Positions 25,605 to 33,521 of a stretch of DNA of 58,180 nucleotides are shown here, in pieces. Under the pieces are notes generated by a model that did no database searches, was not told the DNA's origin, and was given only the letters and a program-made list of their open reading frames with translations. Each line of letters starts with the position of its first letter. Positions within the stretch are counted from its first letter, which is position 1. Source of the DNA: CTSOIL-112 sp049291875 (GTDB lineage: Bacteria; Pseudomonadota; Gammaproteobacteria; Burkholderiales; Burkholderiaceae); assembly GCA_049291875.1 (NCBI GenBank), contig JBATQE010000027.1, positions 1 to 58,180 of the forward strand, written 5' to 3'. A program made the position numbers and the translations under genes.

Positions 25605-26720
25605 ATGACTCAATCAGGTAATAAAGGCCAGCCTTTTTTAAGCATACAGAACATCGTCAAGAAATTTGGCGATCACGCCGCCGTGAACAATGTCTCGATC
25701 GACATTGACAAAGGTGAAATTTTTGCCTTGTTGGGTAGCTCCGGCTGTGGCAAATCCACTTTGCTGCGCATGTTGGCAGGCTTTGAAACCCCCACCTCGG
25801 GCAAAATTTTGCTCGCAGGCGAAGATATTTCCAAAATCCCGCCGTATGATCGTCCGATCAATATGATGTTCCAATCGTACGCCTTGTTCCCGCATTTGAA
25901 TGTGTGGGACAACATTGCCTTCGGCTTGCGCCGCGAGGGCGTGGCGAAGGGCGAAATCGCGCAACGCGTGGATGATGTGCTCAAACTGACGCAATTGACT
26001 AAGTTTGCTAAACGCAAACCGCATCAATTATCCGGCGGTCAGCAGCAGCGTGTTGCCTTGGCACGCAGCTTGGTCAAGCAGCCGCAATTGTTGCTGTTGG
26101 ACGAGCCATTGGGCGCGCTGGACAAAAAGCTGCGTGAAGCCACGCAAATCGAATTGGTCAATATTATTGAAAAAGTCGGCGTGACCTGCGTGATGGTGAC
26201 ACACGATCAAGAGGAAGCGATGACCATGGCTTCGCGCATTGCGGTGATGTCTGAAGGCTCATTGCTGCAAGTCGGAACGCCAACCGAGGTATATGAAACG
26301 CCACGCACCGAGTTTGTGGCTGACTTTATCGGTAACGTGAATCTGTTCAAAAACGGCGAGATCGTGGTAGATGACGATAATCATGTGGAAATTCAGACTG
26401 AGGACGCTTTGCATGTGATGGATTACCCGATTCCGGGTGAAAAAGGCACGGTGTTGTCGGTGGCGATTCGCCCGGAAAAAATGGAACTGTCGCGTACAGC
26501 ACCGCAACATCGAGGCAATCAGTGCTACGGTGAGGTGGTTGAGGTGATTTATTTTGGCTCCGACACGCTTTACCATATTCGTTTGGAGGGCAGTAAGCGC
26601 GTGATCAAAGTGCAATACGAAAACACAGAACGCTACGCCGGTGATAAATTCACTTGGGGTGATAAAGTGTACGTTTCTTGGCCGGCGGGCGCGATTGTGC
26701 CGGTTATGCCGTCCTACTAA
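25605..26720 (+). CDS. potG: Polyamine ABC transporter ATP-binding protein
   Basis: ATPase that drives putrescine/spermidine import, 371 residues from the ATG at 25605, preceded by AGAAGGAG. Walker A is GSSGCGKST (about 46-54), the ABC signature LSGGQQQR (about 142-149), and Walker B LLLLDEPLGALD (about 160-171). The C-terminal part after residue 245 is a TOBE-type domain (VAIRPEKMEL). The in-frame extension upstream contains terminator sequence and is not coding. It is followed by potH after 15 nt. Confidence 0.95.
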   Translation: MTQSGNKGQPFLSIQNIVKKFGDHAAVNNVSIDIDKGEIFALLGSSGCGKSTLLRMLAGFETPTSGKILLAGEDISKIPPYDRPINMMFQSYALFPHLNVWDNIAFGLRREGVAKGEIAQRVDDVLKLTQLTKFAKRKPHQLSGGQQQRVALARSLVKQPQLLLLDEPLGALDKKLREATQIELVNIIEKVGVTCVMVTHDQEEAMTMASRIAVMSEGSLLQVGTPTEVYETPRTEFVADFIGNVNLFKNGEIVVDDDNHVEIQTEDALHVMDYPIPGEKGTVLSVAIRPEKMELSRTAPQHRGNQCYGEVVEVIYFGSDTLYHIRLEGSKRVIKVQYENTERYAGDKFTWGDKVYVSWPAGAIVPVMPSY

Positions 26721-26735
26721 ATTGAGGAGCATGCG

Positions 26736-27641
26736 ATGAGAAACAGTCTATTGCGCTCCAAATGGGGGCGTTGGTTGGTGATTGGCGGCCCGTACACGTG
26801 GCTATTGTTGATGTTGATGATTCCGTTTTTGTACCTGCTCAATGTGAGTGTGTCAGAAATGGTGCAAGGCGGTGGTTATCTGCCGATTTATCGTGATGGT
26901 GGTTGGCATTTGAAAAATAACTACATCCCGATTATCAGTGACGTTTTGCACGGCGGGCCGTATCGTCATGCGTACCTTTCGTCGCTGTACTATGCGGGTT
27001 TGACTGCGATTTTATGTTTGCTGATTGGTTATCCTTTTGCCTATTTTATGGCGCGCGCGCCACAGGATAAGCAGCCGACGATGTTGCTGTTCGTGATGTT
27101 GCCGTTCTGGGTCTCGATGCTGATTCGCATTTACGCGATCAAGGTGTTGTTCGGTGATTCGGGGGTGATTGTGACCACGCTCAATGGCGCTTTGCATGGG
27201 TTGGGCTTGATTACCGATGATTTGAAGCTGATGAATAACTCGTTTTCGCTGCTGTTCGGTATGGTTTATGTGTACATCCCGTTCATGATTTTGCCGCTGT
27301 ACTCAACCTTGTCAAAAATTGATTCACGTTATTGGGAAGCGGCTGCGGATTTGGGTTCGACCCCGCTCAAAACGTTTTTCCTGGTCACCGTGCCTTTGTC
27401 TAAAGCGGGGATTATCGCCGGCCTGTTGCTGGTGTTCATCCCGTGTGTCGGCGAATATGTGATTCCGCAGTTGCTCGGCGGTGCGGATACGCTGATGATC
27501 GGTCGCGTGTTGGCGGGTGAATACTTCCAGAACAATGATTGGCCGCTGGCGTCGGCCTTGGCGATTTCCATTATCGTGTTGGTGGTCGTGCCGATGATGG
27601 TTCTGAATAAATATCAGGAAGAAGCAGGGGAGGTCAAATGA
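26736..27641 (+). CDS. potH: Polyamine ABC transporter permease
   Basis: Inner-membrane permease, 301 residues with six membrane segments. The EAA loop (YWEAAADLGSTPLKTFFLVTVPL) contacts the ATPase. Ribosome site GGAG lies before the ATG at 26736. It overlaps potI by 4 nt (ATGA), implying translational coupling and equal stoichiometry. Confidence 0.95.
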   Translation: MRNSLLRSKWGRWLVIGGPYTWLLLMLMIPFLYLLNVSVSEMVQGGGYLPIYRDGGWHLKNNYIPIISDVLHGGPYRHAYLSSLYYAGLTAILCLLIGYPFAYFMARAPQDKQPTMLLFVMLPFWVSMLIRIYAIKVLFGDSGVIVTTLNGALHGLGLITDDLKLMNNSFSLLFGMVYVYIPFMILPLYSTLSKIDSRYWEAAADLGSTPLKTFFLVTVPLSKAGIIAGLLLVFIPCVGEYVIPQLLGGADTLMIGRVLAGEYFQNNDWPLASALAISIIVLVVVPMMVLNKYQEEAGEVK

Positions 27642-28462
27642 AAAACTATCAATGGTTCTCTCGTCTGTGGATGGGACTGGTTTATTTCTTTTTGTATTTA
27701 CCCATCATCGTTTTGGTTATTTTCTCATTCAACAAGGGGCGACCAACGCGCTGGAATGGTTTTACTTTAGACAATTATGCTGATTTATTTAAAAATCAGC
27801 AGGTGATTGATGGTCTGCTTGCTTCTTTGCGTGTGGCGACGATCACGGCTTTGCTTTCGGTGGTGTTGGGTACGCTGATGGCATTTGTGCTGGTGCGTTA
27901 CCGCAAGTTCAATGGTAAAACTTTGTTTTCAGGTATGGCGAATACACCACTGGTGATGCCGGAAGTGGTGCTCGGTTTGTCCTTACTGATTGTGTTCAAA
28001 GATTTGTTCCATGTACAAGGCGGTGCGTATTGGACGATTATCCTCGGTCACAGTTTGCTGGGCGCGGCCTATGCCACGGTGGTGATCAAGGCGCGTCTGT
28101 CCGAGCTGTCTTTAACGTATGAAGAGGCAGCGCTGGATTTAGGTGCAAAACCTTTGCAGGTGTTTTTCCTCGTGACTTTGCCGATGATTGCGCAGTCGCT
28201 GATCTCGGCGTGGCTTTTGGTATTCACCATTTCGTTTGACGATGTGGTAATCTCCGAGTTCCTCAAAGGACCGGGCGTACAAACCTTGCCAAACGTGATT
28301 ATGAACTACTCACGCCAAGGTACACGACCGGTGGTAGTGGCTTTGGGCGCCATGATTGTGTTCGTGGTCTCGATCGTCCTGATCAGTGGCAGCATCTGGA
28401 TGCAAAAACGCGAAAAACGCCGTCAGGCGGAGATCGCGGCGGCATTTCGCGATGCGACTTAA
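27638..28462 (+). CDS. potI: Polyamine ABC transporter permease
   Basis: Second permease, 274 residues with six membrane segments. The EAA motif is YEEAALDLGAKPLQVFFLVTLP, and the conserved ISFDDVVISEFLKGPG lies in the fifth segment region. The start overlaps the potH stop (ATGA). It is the last gene of the potFGHI set and is followed by a strong terminator. Confidence 0.95.
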   Translation: MKNYQWFSRLWMGLVYFFLYLPIIVLVIFSFNKGRPTRWNGFTLDNYADLFKNQQVIDGLLASLRVATITALLSVVLGTLMAFVLVRYRKFNGKTLFSGMANTPLVMPEVVLGLSLLIVFKDLFHVQGGAYWTIILGHSLLGAAYATVVIKARLSELSLTYEEAALDLGAKPLQVFFLVTLPMIAQSLISAWLLVFTISFDDVVISEFLKGPGVQTLPNVIMNYSRQGTRPVVVALGAMIVFVVSIVLISGSIWMQKREKRRQAEIAAAFRDAT

Positions 28463-28479
28463 ACATTGATCGAAGGTTG

Positions 28480-28510
28480 AAAAATAGCGCGGTGCGTCCG
28501 CGCTATTTTT
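28480..28510. terminator. Terminator of potGHI
   Basis: Twelve-bp stem AAAATAGCGCGG / CCGCGCTATTTT with loop TGCGT, followed by T. Confidence 0.92.
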
Positions 28511-28544
28511 ATGGGGCGAATTATAGTCATTTCATTCGACAGGA

Positions 28545-28991
28545 GGGGCATGCCGTACTGGATACGGCATCTGCTCGCAAGAAGACTGCGGGTCAAAGCA
28601 CGCAATGACCAGTGGATTAAAACATAACGAGTCATGCAGCACTGGATACGGTATCTGCTCGCAAGGGGATTGCGGGTCAAGCCCGCAATGACCAGTGGAT
28701 TAAAACATAACGAGTCATGCCGTACTGGATACGGTAGCTGCTCGCAAGGGGATTGCGGGTCAAGCCCGCAATGACTCATCGGATTAAAAAATAGCGAGTC
28801 ATGCCGCACTGGATGCGGCATCTTCTCGCAAGAAGATTGCGGGTCAAGCCGCAATGATTTAGCGGATTAAAACATAACGAGTCATGCCGCACTGGATGCG
28901 GCATCTGCTCGCAAGAAGACTGCGGCTCAAGCCCGCAAACTCAAGCCCGCAAACTCAAGCCCGCAAACTCAAGCCCGCAATGACTTATCGG
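28545..28991. repeat. Five tandem copies of an 83-bp palindromic intergenic repeat
   Basis: Units start at about 28545, 28629, 28712, 28796 and 28879 (period 83-84). Each begins near GAGTCATGCCG, contains two hairpins (GCCGTACTGGATACGGC type and GCGGGTCAAGCCCGC type) and ends GGATTAAAACATAAC. Open frames across it on the minus strand, containing VIAGLTRNP, are artefacts of the repeat. The element resembles the widespread family with TCATTGCGGGCTTGACCCGC. Confidence 0.9.
28926..28981. repeat. Nested 14-bp tandem repeat, four copies
   Basis: CTCAAGCCCGCAAA is repeated at 28926, 28940, 28954 and 28968 inside the fifth 83-bp unit, an expansion of one hairpin arm. Confidence 0.92.
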
Positions 28992-29189
28992 GTGATTGAT
29001 AGAAATACCAAGGCGGTATTTCATGTCTCAAATACACGCAAACCGATGTAAATTAAGTAAAAAACTCTGTTTTTTATTAATTTATAAAGCTTAATTTTGT
29101 ATTTTGAATTGATGCTCAAATAAATTCATATTTTTCCTCTTATTCCTTATAATTATCACTTCACTAATAATTTAAAAAGGTTGGGCATT
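28992..29189. other. Leader region of sstT
   Basis: AT-rich. The first 20 bases (GATTGATAGAAATACC) share sequence with the right flank of the repeat copy at 30510, so they belong to the repeat environment. No clear promoter could be assigned; AAAAGG lies before the sstT start. Confidence 0.4.
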
Positions 29190-30404
29190 ATGTTAAAAGA
29201 TTTAGTGGCAAAACTGGCCAAAGGCAGTTTGGTTCAGCAGATTTTAATCGGTTTGGTTTTGGGTGTTGCTTTGGCGGTAATTGCGCCATCAGCGGCCAAA
29301 GCGACTGAGATTTTGGGTGCGTTTTTTGTCGGCGGCTTAAAAGCCGTTGCGCCGATATTGGTATTGGTTTTGGTGACCAATGCGATTGCGCAGCATAAGA
29401 GCGGCACTCAGGTGTACATCAAACCGGTTTTGTTTTTGTATGTGTTGGGTACTTTTGCGGCGGCGTTGGTCGCGGTATTGGCCAGTTTCTTGTTCCCAAC
29501 CAATTTAACCTTGGTCACGGGCGATGTGACGCAAACGCCACCTTCGGGCATTATCGAGGTGCTGAAAACCTTGGTGTTGAATGTGGCGGATAATCCGATC
29601 AAAGCTTTGTTTAACGCGAATTACATCGGTATTTTGACTTGGGCCATTTTGTTGGGCATTACCTTACGCCATGCCAGCGAGAATGCCAAACTTTTGCTCA
29701 ATGAGGGTGCGGAATCGATTTCAAAAATCGTGCGTTGGGTGATTCGTCTGGCACCGATCGGTGTGTTTGGTTTGGTGGCGTCCACCATTGCCACTACGGG
29801 TTTGGGCGAGTTGCTCAAGTATGCGCAATTGCTGATCGTGTTGGTTGGCTCCATGCTGTTTGTTGCGTTGGTACTCAATCCTTTGATCGTGTGGTGGAAA
29901 ATCCGCCGCAATCCTTATCCCTTGGTGTGGCAATGTTTGACCGAAAGCGGCATCACCGCGTTTTTCACCCGCAGTTCTGCGGCGAATATTCCGGTGAATA
30001 TGGCGCTGTGCAAAAAATTGGGCTTGCATGAGGATACTTATTCGGTATCGATTCCTTTGGGCGCGACCATCAATATGGCGGGTGCGGCCGTGACCATCAC
30101 GGTTTTGACGCTGGCGGCGGTGCATACTTTGGGCATTGCAGTGGATATCCCGACGGCTTTATTGTTGAGTATCTTGGCCGCGATTGGTGCGTGTGGCGCC
30201 TCGGGTGTGCCGGGCGGTTCATTGCTCTTGATTCCGATGGCGTGTAGTCTATTTGGCGTGAGCAATGATATTTCCACGCAGGTCGTGGCGGTTGGCTTCA
30301 TCATCGGTGTGGTGCAGGACTCGTGCGAAACGGCACTGAACTCGTCCACCGACGTACTGTTTACGGCGGCGGCGGATTTGGGTGAACGTAGGAAGGCTGT
30401 TTAA
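29190..30404 (+). CDS. sstT: Sodium:serine/threonine symporter
   Basis: Inner-membrane symporter of the DAACS (dicarboxylate/amino acid:cation) family, 404 residues from the ATG at 29190. The sequence closely follows E. coli SstT in remembered motifs: GSLVQQILIGLVLGVALA, VGGLKAVAPILVLVLV, ESGITAFFTRSSAANIPVNM, SIPLGATINMAGAAVTITV and GVVQDSCETALNSSTDVL. It imports serine and threonine with Na+. It is monocistronic, bounded by the tandem repeats upstream and a terminator downstream. Confidence 0.96.
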   Translation: MLKDLVAKLAKGSLVQQILIGLVLGVALAVIAPSAAKATEILGAFFVGGLKAVAPILVLVLVTNAIAQHKSGTQVYIKPVLFLYVLGTFAAALVAVLASFLFPTNLTLVTGDVTQTPPSGIIEVLKTLVLNVADNPIKALFNANYIGILTWAILLGITLRHASENAKLLLNEGAESISKIVRWVIRLAPIGVFGLVASTIATTGLGELLKYAQLLIVLVGSMLFVALVLNPLIVWWKIRRNPYPLVWQCLTESGITAFFTRSSAANIPVNMALCKKLGLHEDTYSVSIPLGATINMAGAAVTITVLTLAAVHTLGIAVDIPTALLLSILAAIGACGASGVPGGSLLLIPMACSLFGVSNDISTQVVAVGFIIGVVQDSCETALNSSTDVLFTAAADLGERRKAV

Positions 30405-30435
30405 GATAGTTTAACGAACGATTTGAGTCTTTTGA

Positions 30436-30468
30436 ACGGCACAGGGTTTTATTCTGTGCCGTTTTTTT
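30436..30468 (+). terminator. Terminator of sstT
   Basis: Nine-bp stem ACGGCACAG / CTGTGCCGT with a 9-nt loop followed by seven T. Confidence 0.93.
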
Positions 30469-30509
30469 ATTTTTGGATGGCTCAATTATCTCATTCCACT
30501 AAACATAAG

Positions 30510-30632
30510 GAGTCATGCTGTACTGGATACGGCATCTATTCACAAGGAGATTGCGGGTCAAGCCCGCAATGACTCAATCTGGCAATGACTCAATCTGGCA
30601 ATAACTTATTGGGATTGTTGATAGAAATAGCA
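30510..30632. repeat. Single diverged copy of the 83-bp repeat
   Basis: It begins GAGTCATGCTGTACTGG and carries GCGGGTCAAGCCCGC. It then has a small duplication (TGACTCAATCTGGCAA) and ends TTGATAGAAATA, the same right flank as the tandem array. It lies directly upstream of the frmA promoter. Confidence 0.85.
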
Positions 30633-30651
30633 ATATTTTGTTGGCGCAGGA

Positions 30652-30699
30652 TTGACTTTATTTTATGCTCCCGTTTATACTGCCCCTATGTTTATACTG
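30652..30699 (+). promoter_or_regulatory. Promoter of frmA with a repeated GTTTATACTG motif
   Basis: TTGACT (30652-30657), 18-bp spacer, TATACT (30676-30681). GTTTATACTG occurs at 30673-30682 and again at 30690-30699, with CCCCTAT between. A CsoR/FrmR-like repressor site overlapping the -10 is conceivable, but no such regulator gene is in the window. Confidence 0.55.
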
Positions 30700-30752
30700 G
30701 TTGATAGTATTTTTGAGGTTTAGGCTTCGATCCCATGAATAAGGAGAAAATG

Positions 30753-31862
30753 ATGAAATCACGCGCGGCTGTGGCTTTTGAGGCAGGCAAGCCCCTGCAA
30801 ATTGTTGAGATTGATGTGGAACCGCCACGCAAAGGCGAGGTTTTGGTGAAAATCACGCATACCGGCGTGTGTCACACCGACGCATTTACTTTGTCGGGCG
30901 ATGATCCCGAGGGAATTTTTCCGGCGGTACTCGGTCACGAGGGCGCGGGTGTGGTGGTTGAGGTGGGTGAGGGCGTGACCACGCTCAAACCGGGTGATCA
31001 TGTGATTCCGCTGTACACCGCGGAATGCCGCGAGTGTAAATTCTGCTTGTCGGGCAAAACCAATTTGTGCCAAAAAGTTCGTGCGACGCAGGGCAAAGGG
31101 TTGATGCCCGATGGCACGACGCGTTTTTCCTACAATGGCCAACCGATTTATCACTACATGGGCTGTTCTACCTTCAGTGAATACACTGTGGTGAATGAAA
31201 TTTCACTGGCAAAAATCAACCCAGAGGCGAATCACGAGCAGGTGTGTTTGCTTGGTTGCGGCGTCACCACCGGAATCGGCGCGGTACACAATACGGCGAA
31301 GGTCAAGGAAGGCGACACCGTTGCGGTCTTTGGTCTGGGTGGTATTGGGTTGGCGGTGATTCAAGGTGCGCGTCAGGCCAAAGCCGGCCGCATCATCGGC
31401 GTGGACACCAATCCGGGTAAGTTTGAATTGGCGTGCAGCATGGGTGCGACCGATTGCGTGAACCCGAAAGACTACGACAAACCGATTCAAGACGTATTGG
31501 TGGATATGACCGATGGCGGCGCGGACTTTTCATTTGAATGTATTGGCAATGTCAATGTGATGCGCTCCGCTTTGGAATGCTGTCACAAAGGTTGGGGCGA
31601 GAGTGTGATCATCGGTGTGGCCGGAGCGGGGCAGGAAATCTCCACCCGCCCGTTCCAATTGGTCACTGGTCGCGTGTGGCGCGGCTCGGCGTTTGGCGGG
31701 GTCAAAGGCCGCACGCAATTGCCGGGTATGGTTGAGGACGCAATGCAGGGCAAAATCGATTTGGCTCCGTTTGTGACCCACACCATGCCGCTGGAGCGCA
31801 TCAACGAAGCATTTGATTTGATGCACGAAGGCAAATCGATTCGCACGGTGATTCACTATTGA
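30753..31862 (+). CDS. frmA: S-(hydroxymethyl)glutathione dehydrogenase / class III alcohol dehydrogenase
   Basis: Zinc-dependent NAD enzyme oxidising S-hydroxymethylglutathione to S-formylglutathione; it also reduces S-nitrosoglutathione. The 369 residues from the ATG at 30753 equal the E. coli length. The ribosome site AAGGAG (30741-30746) decides this start against ATG 30735. Catalytic zinc ligands are in GVCHTDAFTL and GHEGAG, the structural zinc cysteines in CRECKFCLSGKTNLC, and the Rossmann motif is GLGGIGLAVIQGA. It heads the formaldehyde operon frmA-gfa-fghA. Confidence 0.97.
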   Translation: MKSRAAVAFEAGKPLQIVEIDVEPPRKGEVLVKITHTGVCHTDAFTLSGDDPEGIFPAVLGHEGAGVVVEVGEGVTTLKPGDHVIPLYTAECRECKFCLSGKTNLCQKVRATQGKGLMPDGTTRFSYNGQPIYHYMGCSTFSEYTVVNEISLAKINPEANHEQVCLLGCGVTTGIGAVHNTAKVKEGDTVAVFGLGGIGLAVIQGARQAKAGRIIGVDTNPGKFELACSMGATDCVNPKDYDKPIQDVLVDMTDGGADFSFECIGNVNVMRSALECCHKGWGESVIIGVAGAGQEISTRPFQLVTGRVWRGSAFGGVKGRTQLPGMVEDAMQGKIDLAPFVTHTMPLERINEAFDLMHEGKSIRTVIHY

Positions 31863-31974
31863 AGGTGATTTTGAATGCTGTGGCGGCGCGCGGCCGATCC
31901 GCGCATACATCAGCCCAAATACCTTGGCGTCGTATCGGGTCTATCAGGTGTATCAGGGCATAAAGGAGACGATA

Positions 31975-32553
31975 ATGAGCGGTTTTTCACTTCATCCATC
32001 GGTGGATCATGGCATCGCCCAAGGTGCGGAAGGTTTTAACGGCGGTACTTTGCAGTGCCAATGCGCGAGTGATCCGGTACAGGTTCAGGTGGGCGCGCAA
32101 GTGGCGTTTAACCACGCCTGTGGTTGTAGCAAATGTTGGAAACCGGCCGGTGCTTTGTTCTCTGTGGTCGGCGTGGTGCCGCGTGACAAAGTTCAGGTCA
32201 CGGCGCATCCCGAAAAACTGAAAATCGTTGATGAATCCGCGCCGATTCAGCGTCATGCTTGCATCGGCTGCGGCGCGCATCTGTTCGGGCGGATTGAAAA
32301 CCAAAATCACCCGTTTTATGGTTTGGATTTCATCCACACCGAACTGTCGCCACAAACCGGTTGGGCCGGGCCGGGCTTTGCCGCATTCGTTTCCTCCATC
32401 ATCGAGACCGGCACGCCGCCGGCACAGATGGCGGCGATTCGCCAAGCATTGACCGATAAAGGTTTGCTCACGTATGATTGCCTCAGCCCTGCGTTGATGG
32501 ATTTGATTGCGACGCATACTGCCAAGGCCAAAGGCACCTACCGAGAAGCCTGA
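31975..32553 (+). CDS. gfa: S-(hydroxymethyl)glutathione synthase (Gfa)
   Basis: Glutathione-dependent formaldehyde-activating enzyme, 192 residues, catalysing adduct formation between formaldehyde and glutathione. Zinc-binding cysteines appear in LQCQCAS, NHACGCSKCWKPAG and HACIGCGAHLFG, as in the GFA family. AAAGGAG precedes the ATG at 31975. It lies between frmA and fghA, completing the three-step route to formate. The family was first described in Paracoccus; the physiological need for Gfa is debated because the reaction is spontaneous. Confidence 0.95.
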   Translation: MSGFSLHPSVDHGIAQGAEGFNGGTLQCQCASDPVQVQVGAQVAFNHACGCSKCWKPAGALFSVVGVVPRDKVQVTAHPEKLKIVDESAPIQRHACIGCGAHLFGRIENQNHPFYGLDFIHTELSPQTGWAGPGFAAFVSSIIETGTPPAQMAAIRQALTDKGLLTYDCLSPALMDLIATHTAKAKGTYREA

Positions 32554-32567
32554 TATCCAATGGGCGA

Positions 32568-32600
32568 CAATCGGATGGTGTACCATCCGATTGTTTTATT
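32568..32600 (+). terminator. Terminator-like hairpin between gfa and fghA
   Basis: Eleven-bp perfect stem CAATCGGATGG / CCATCCGATTG with loop TGTA, then TTTTATTTTA. Placed inside the operon, 27 nt before fghA; likely a partial terminator or an mRNA-stabilising stem. Confidence 0.75.
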
Positions 32601-32619
32601 TTATTGAGGAAATATCGTC

Positions 32620-33456
32620 ATGGAACGAATTGAACAGCACGCCAGTTTCGGCGGCAGTCAACAGGTTTGGAAGCACCGCAGCGAGGTGCTCAATTGCGAC
32701 ATGAATGTAGGCGTGTATCTGCCGCCGGCGGCGCTGGCCGGTGAAAAATGTCCGGTGCTGTACTGGCTTTCGGGCTTGACCTGCACCGAACAAAACTTCA
32801 TCACCAAAGCGGGTGCGCAACAATACGCCGCTGAGCACAAAATCATCATCATCGCGCCTGACACCAGCCCGCGCGGTGAGGGTGTGGCCAATGACGATGC
32901 CTACGATTTGGGGCAGGGCGCAGGTTTTTACCTCAATGCGACGCAAGCGCCGTGGTCAGCACATTTTCGTATGGAAGACTATGTGGTCAAAGAATTGCCC
33001 AATCTGATTGAGCAGTATTTCCCCGTCACGGACGCGCGTGGTATTTCCGGTCACAGCATGGGTGGGCATGGTGCATTGATGTTGGCCTTATGTCACCCGG
33101 GGCGTTACCGCAGTGTGTCGGCGTTCTCGCCGATTGTGGCGCCGAGCCAAGTGCCTTGGGGCGAAAAAGCGTTTGCCGCCTATTTGGGCGAAGATCGTTT
33201 GGCGTGGAAAGCGCATGATACGGTGGAATTGATCGCGCATGCGTCCGAGCGTTTACCGCTGTTGGTCGATCAAGGGCAAGCCGATGAATTTTTGGTCAAA
33301 CAGCTCAAGCCGGAATTGCTCCAAGCGGCGTGTGAGGCCGCCGGACACCCGCTGACCTTGCGTCTGCACCCGGGGTATGATCACAGTTACTACTTCATAG
33401 CCAGTTTTATCGGCGAGCACATCGCGCACCATGCGCGTGCATTGCATGGCCGATGA
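32620..33456 (+). CDS. fghA: S-formylglutathione hydrolase
   Basis: Alpha/beta-hydrolase of the esterase D family, 278 residues, hydrolysing S-formylglutathione to formate and glutathione. The nucleophile is in GHSMGGHGALM (about Ser146), and the His in HPGYDHSYYF near the C terminus. The conserved YWLSGLTCTEQNFITKAGAQ is present. The GAGG ribosome site precedes the ATG. It is the third gene of the formaldehyde operon. Confidence 0.97.
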   Translation: MERIEQHASFGGSQQVWKHRSEVLNCDMNVGVYLPPAALAGEKCPVLYWLSGLTCTEQNFITKAGAQQYAAEHKIIIIAPDTSPRGEGVANDDAYDLGQGAGFYLNATQAPWSAHFRMEDYVVKELPNLIEQYFPVTDARGISGHSMGGHGALMLALCHPGRYRSVSAFSPIVAPSQVPWGEKAFAAYLGEDRLAWKAHDTVELIAHASERLPLLVDQGQADEFLVKQLKPELLQAACEAAGHPLTLRLHPGYDHSYYFIASFIGEHIAHHARALHGR

Positions 33457-33472
33457 TGTATTGGTCACAAAA

Positions 33473-33507
33473 AGAAACAGCGCAGATTAAGTCTGCGCTG
33501 TTTTTCA
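33473..33507. terminator. Bidirectional terminator
   Basis: Stem AAACAGCGCAGA / TCTGCGCTGTTT with loop TTAAG and flanking A and T tracts, between the convergent fghA and dcuA. Confidence 0.92.
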
Positions 33508-33521
33508 TGGTGTGTCGTCGT

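Noticed and set aside
28459..28854. Long minus-strand open frame across the 83-bp repeats (contains VIAGLTRNP and repeated segments)
   Set aside because: The period of the protein follows the DNA repeat. Such frames are common artefacts of this repeat family, and no ribosome site or conserved domain is present.
28545..28991. Possibility that the regularly spaced repeats are a CRISPR array
   Set aside because: The whole 83-bp unit is repeated without unique spacers, and no cas genes are present.
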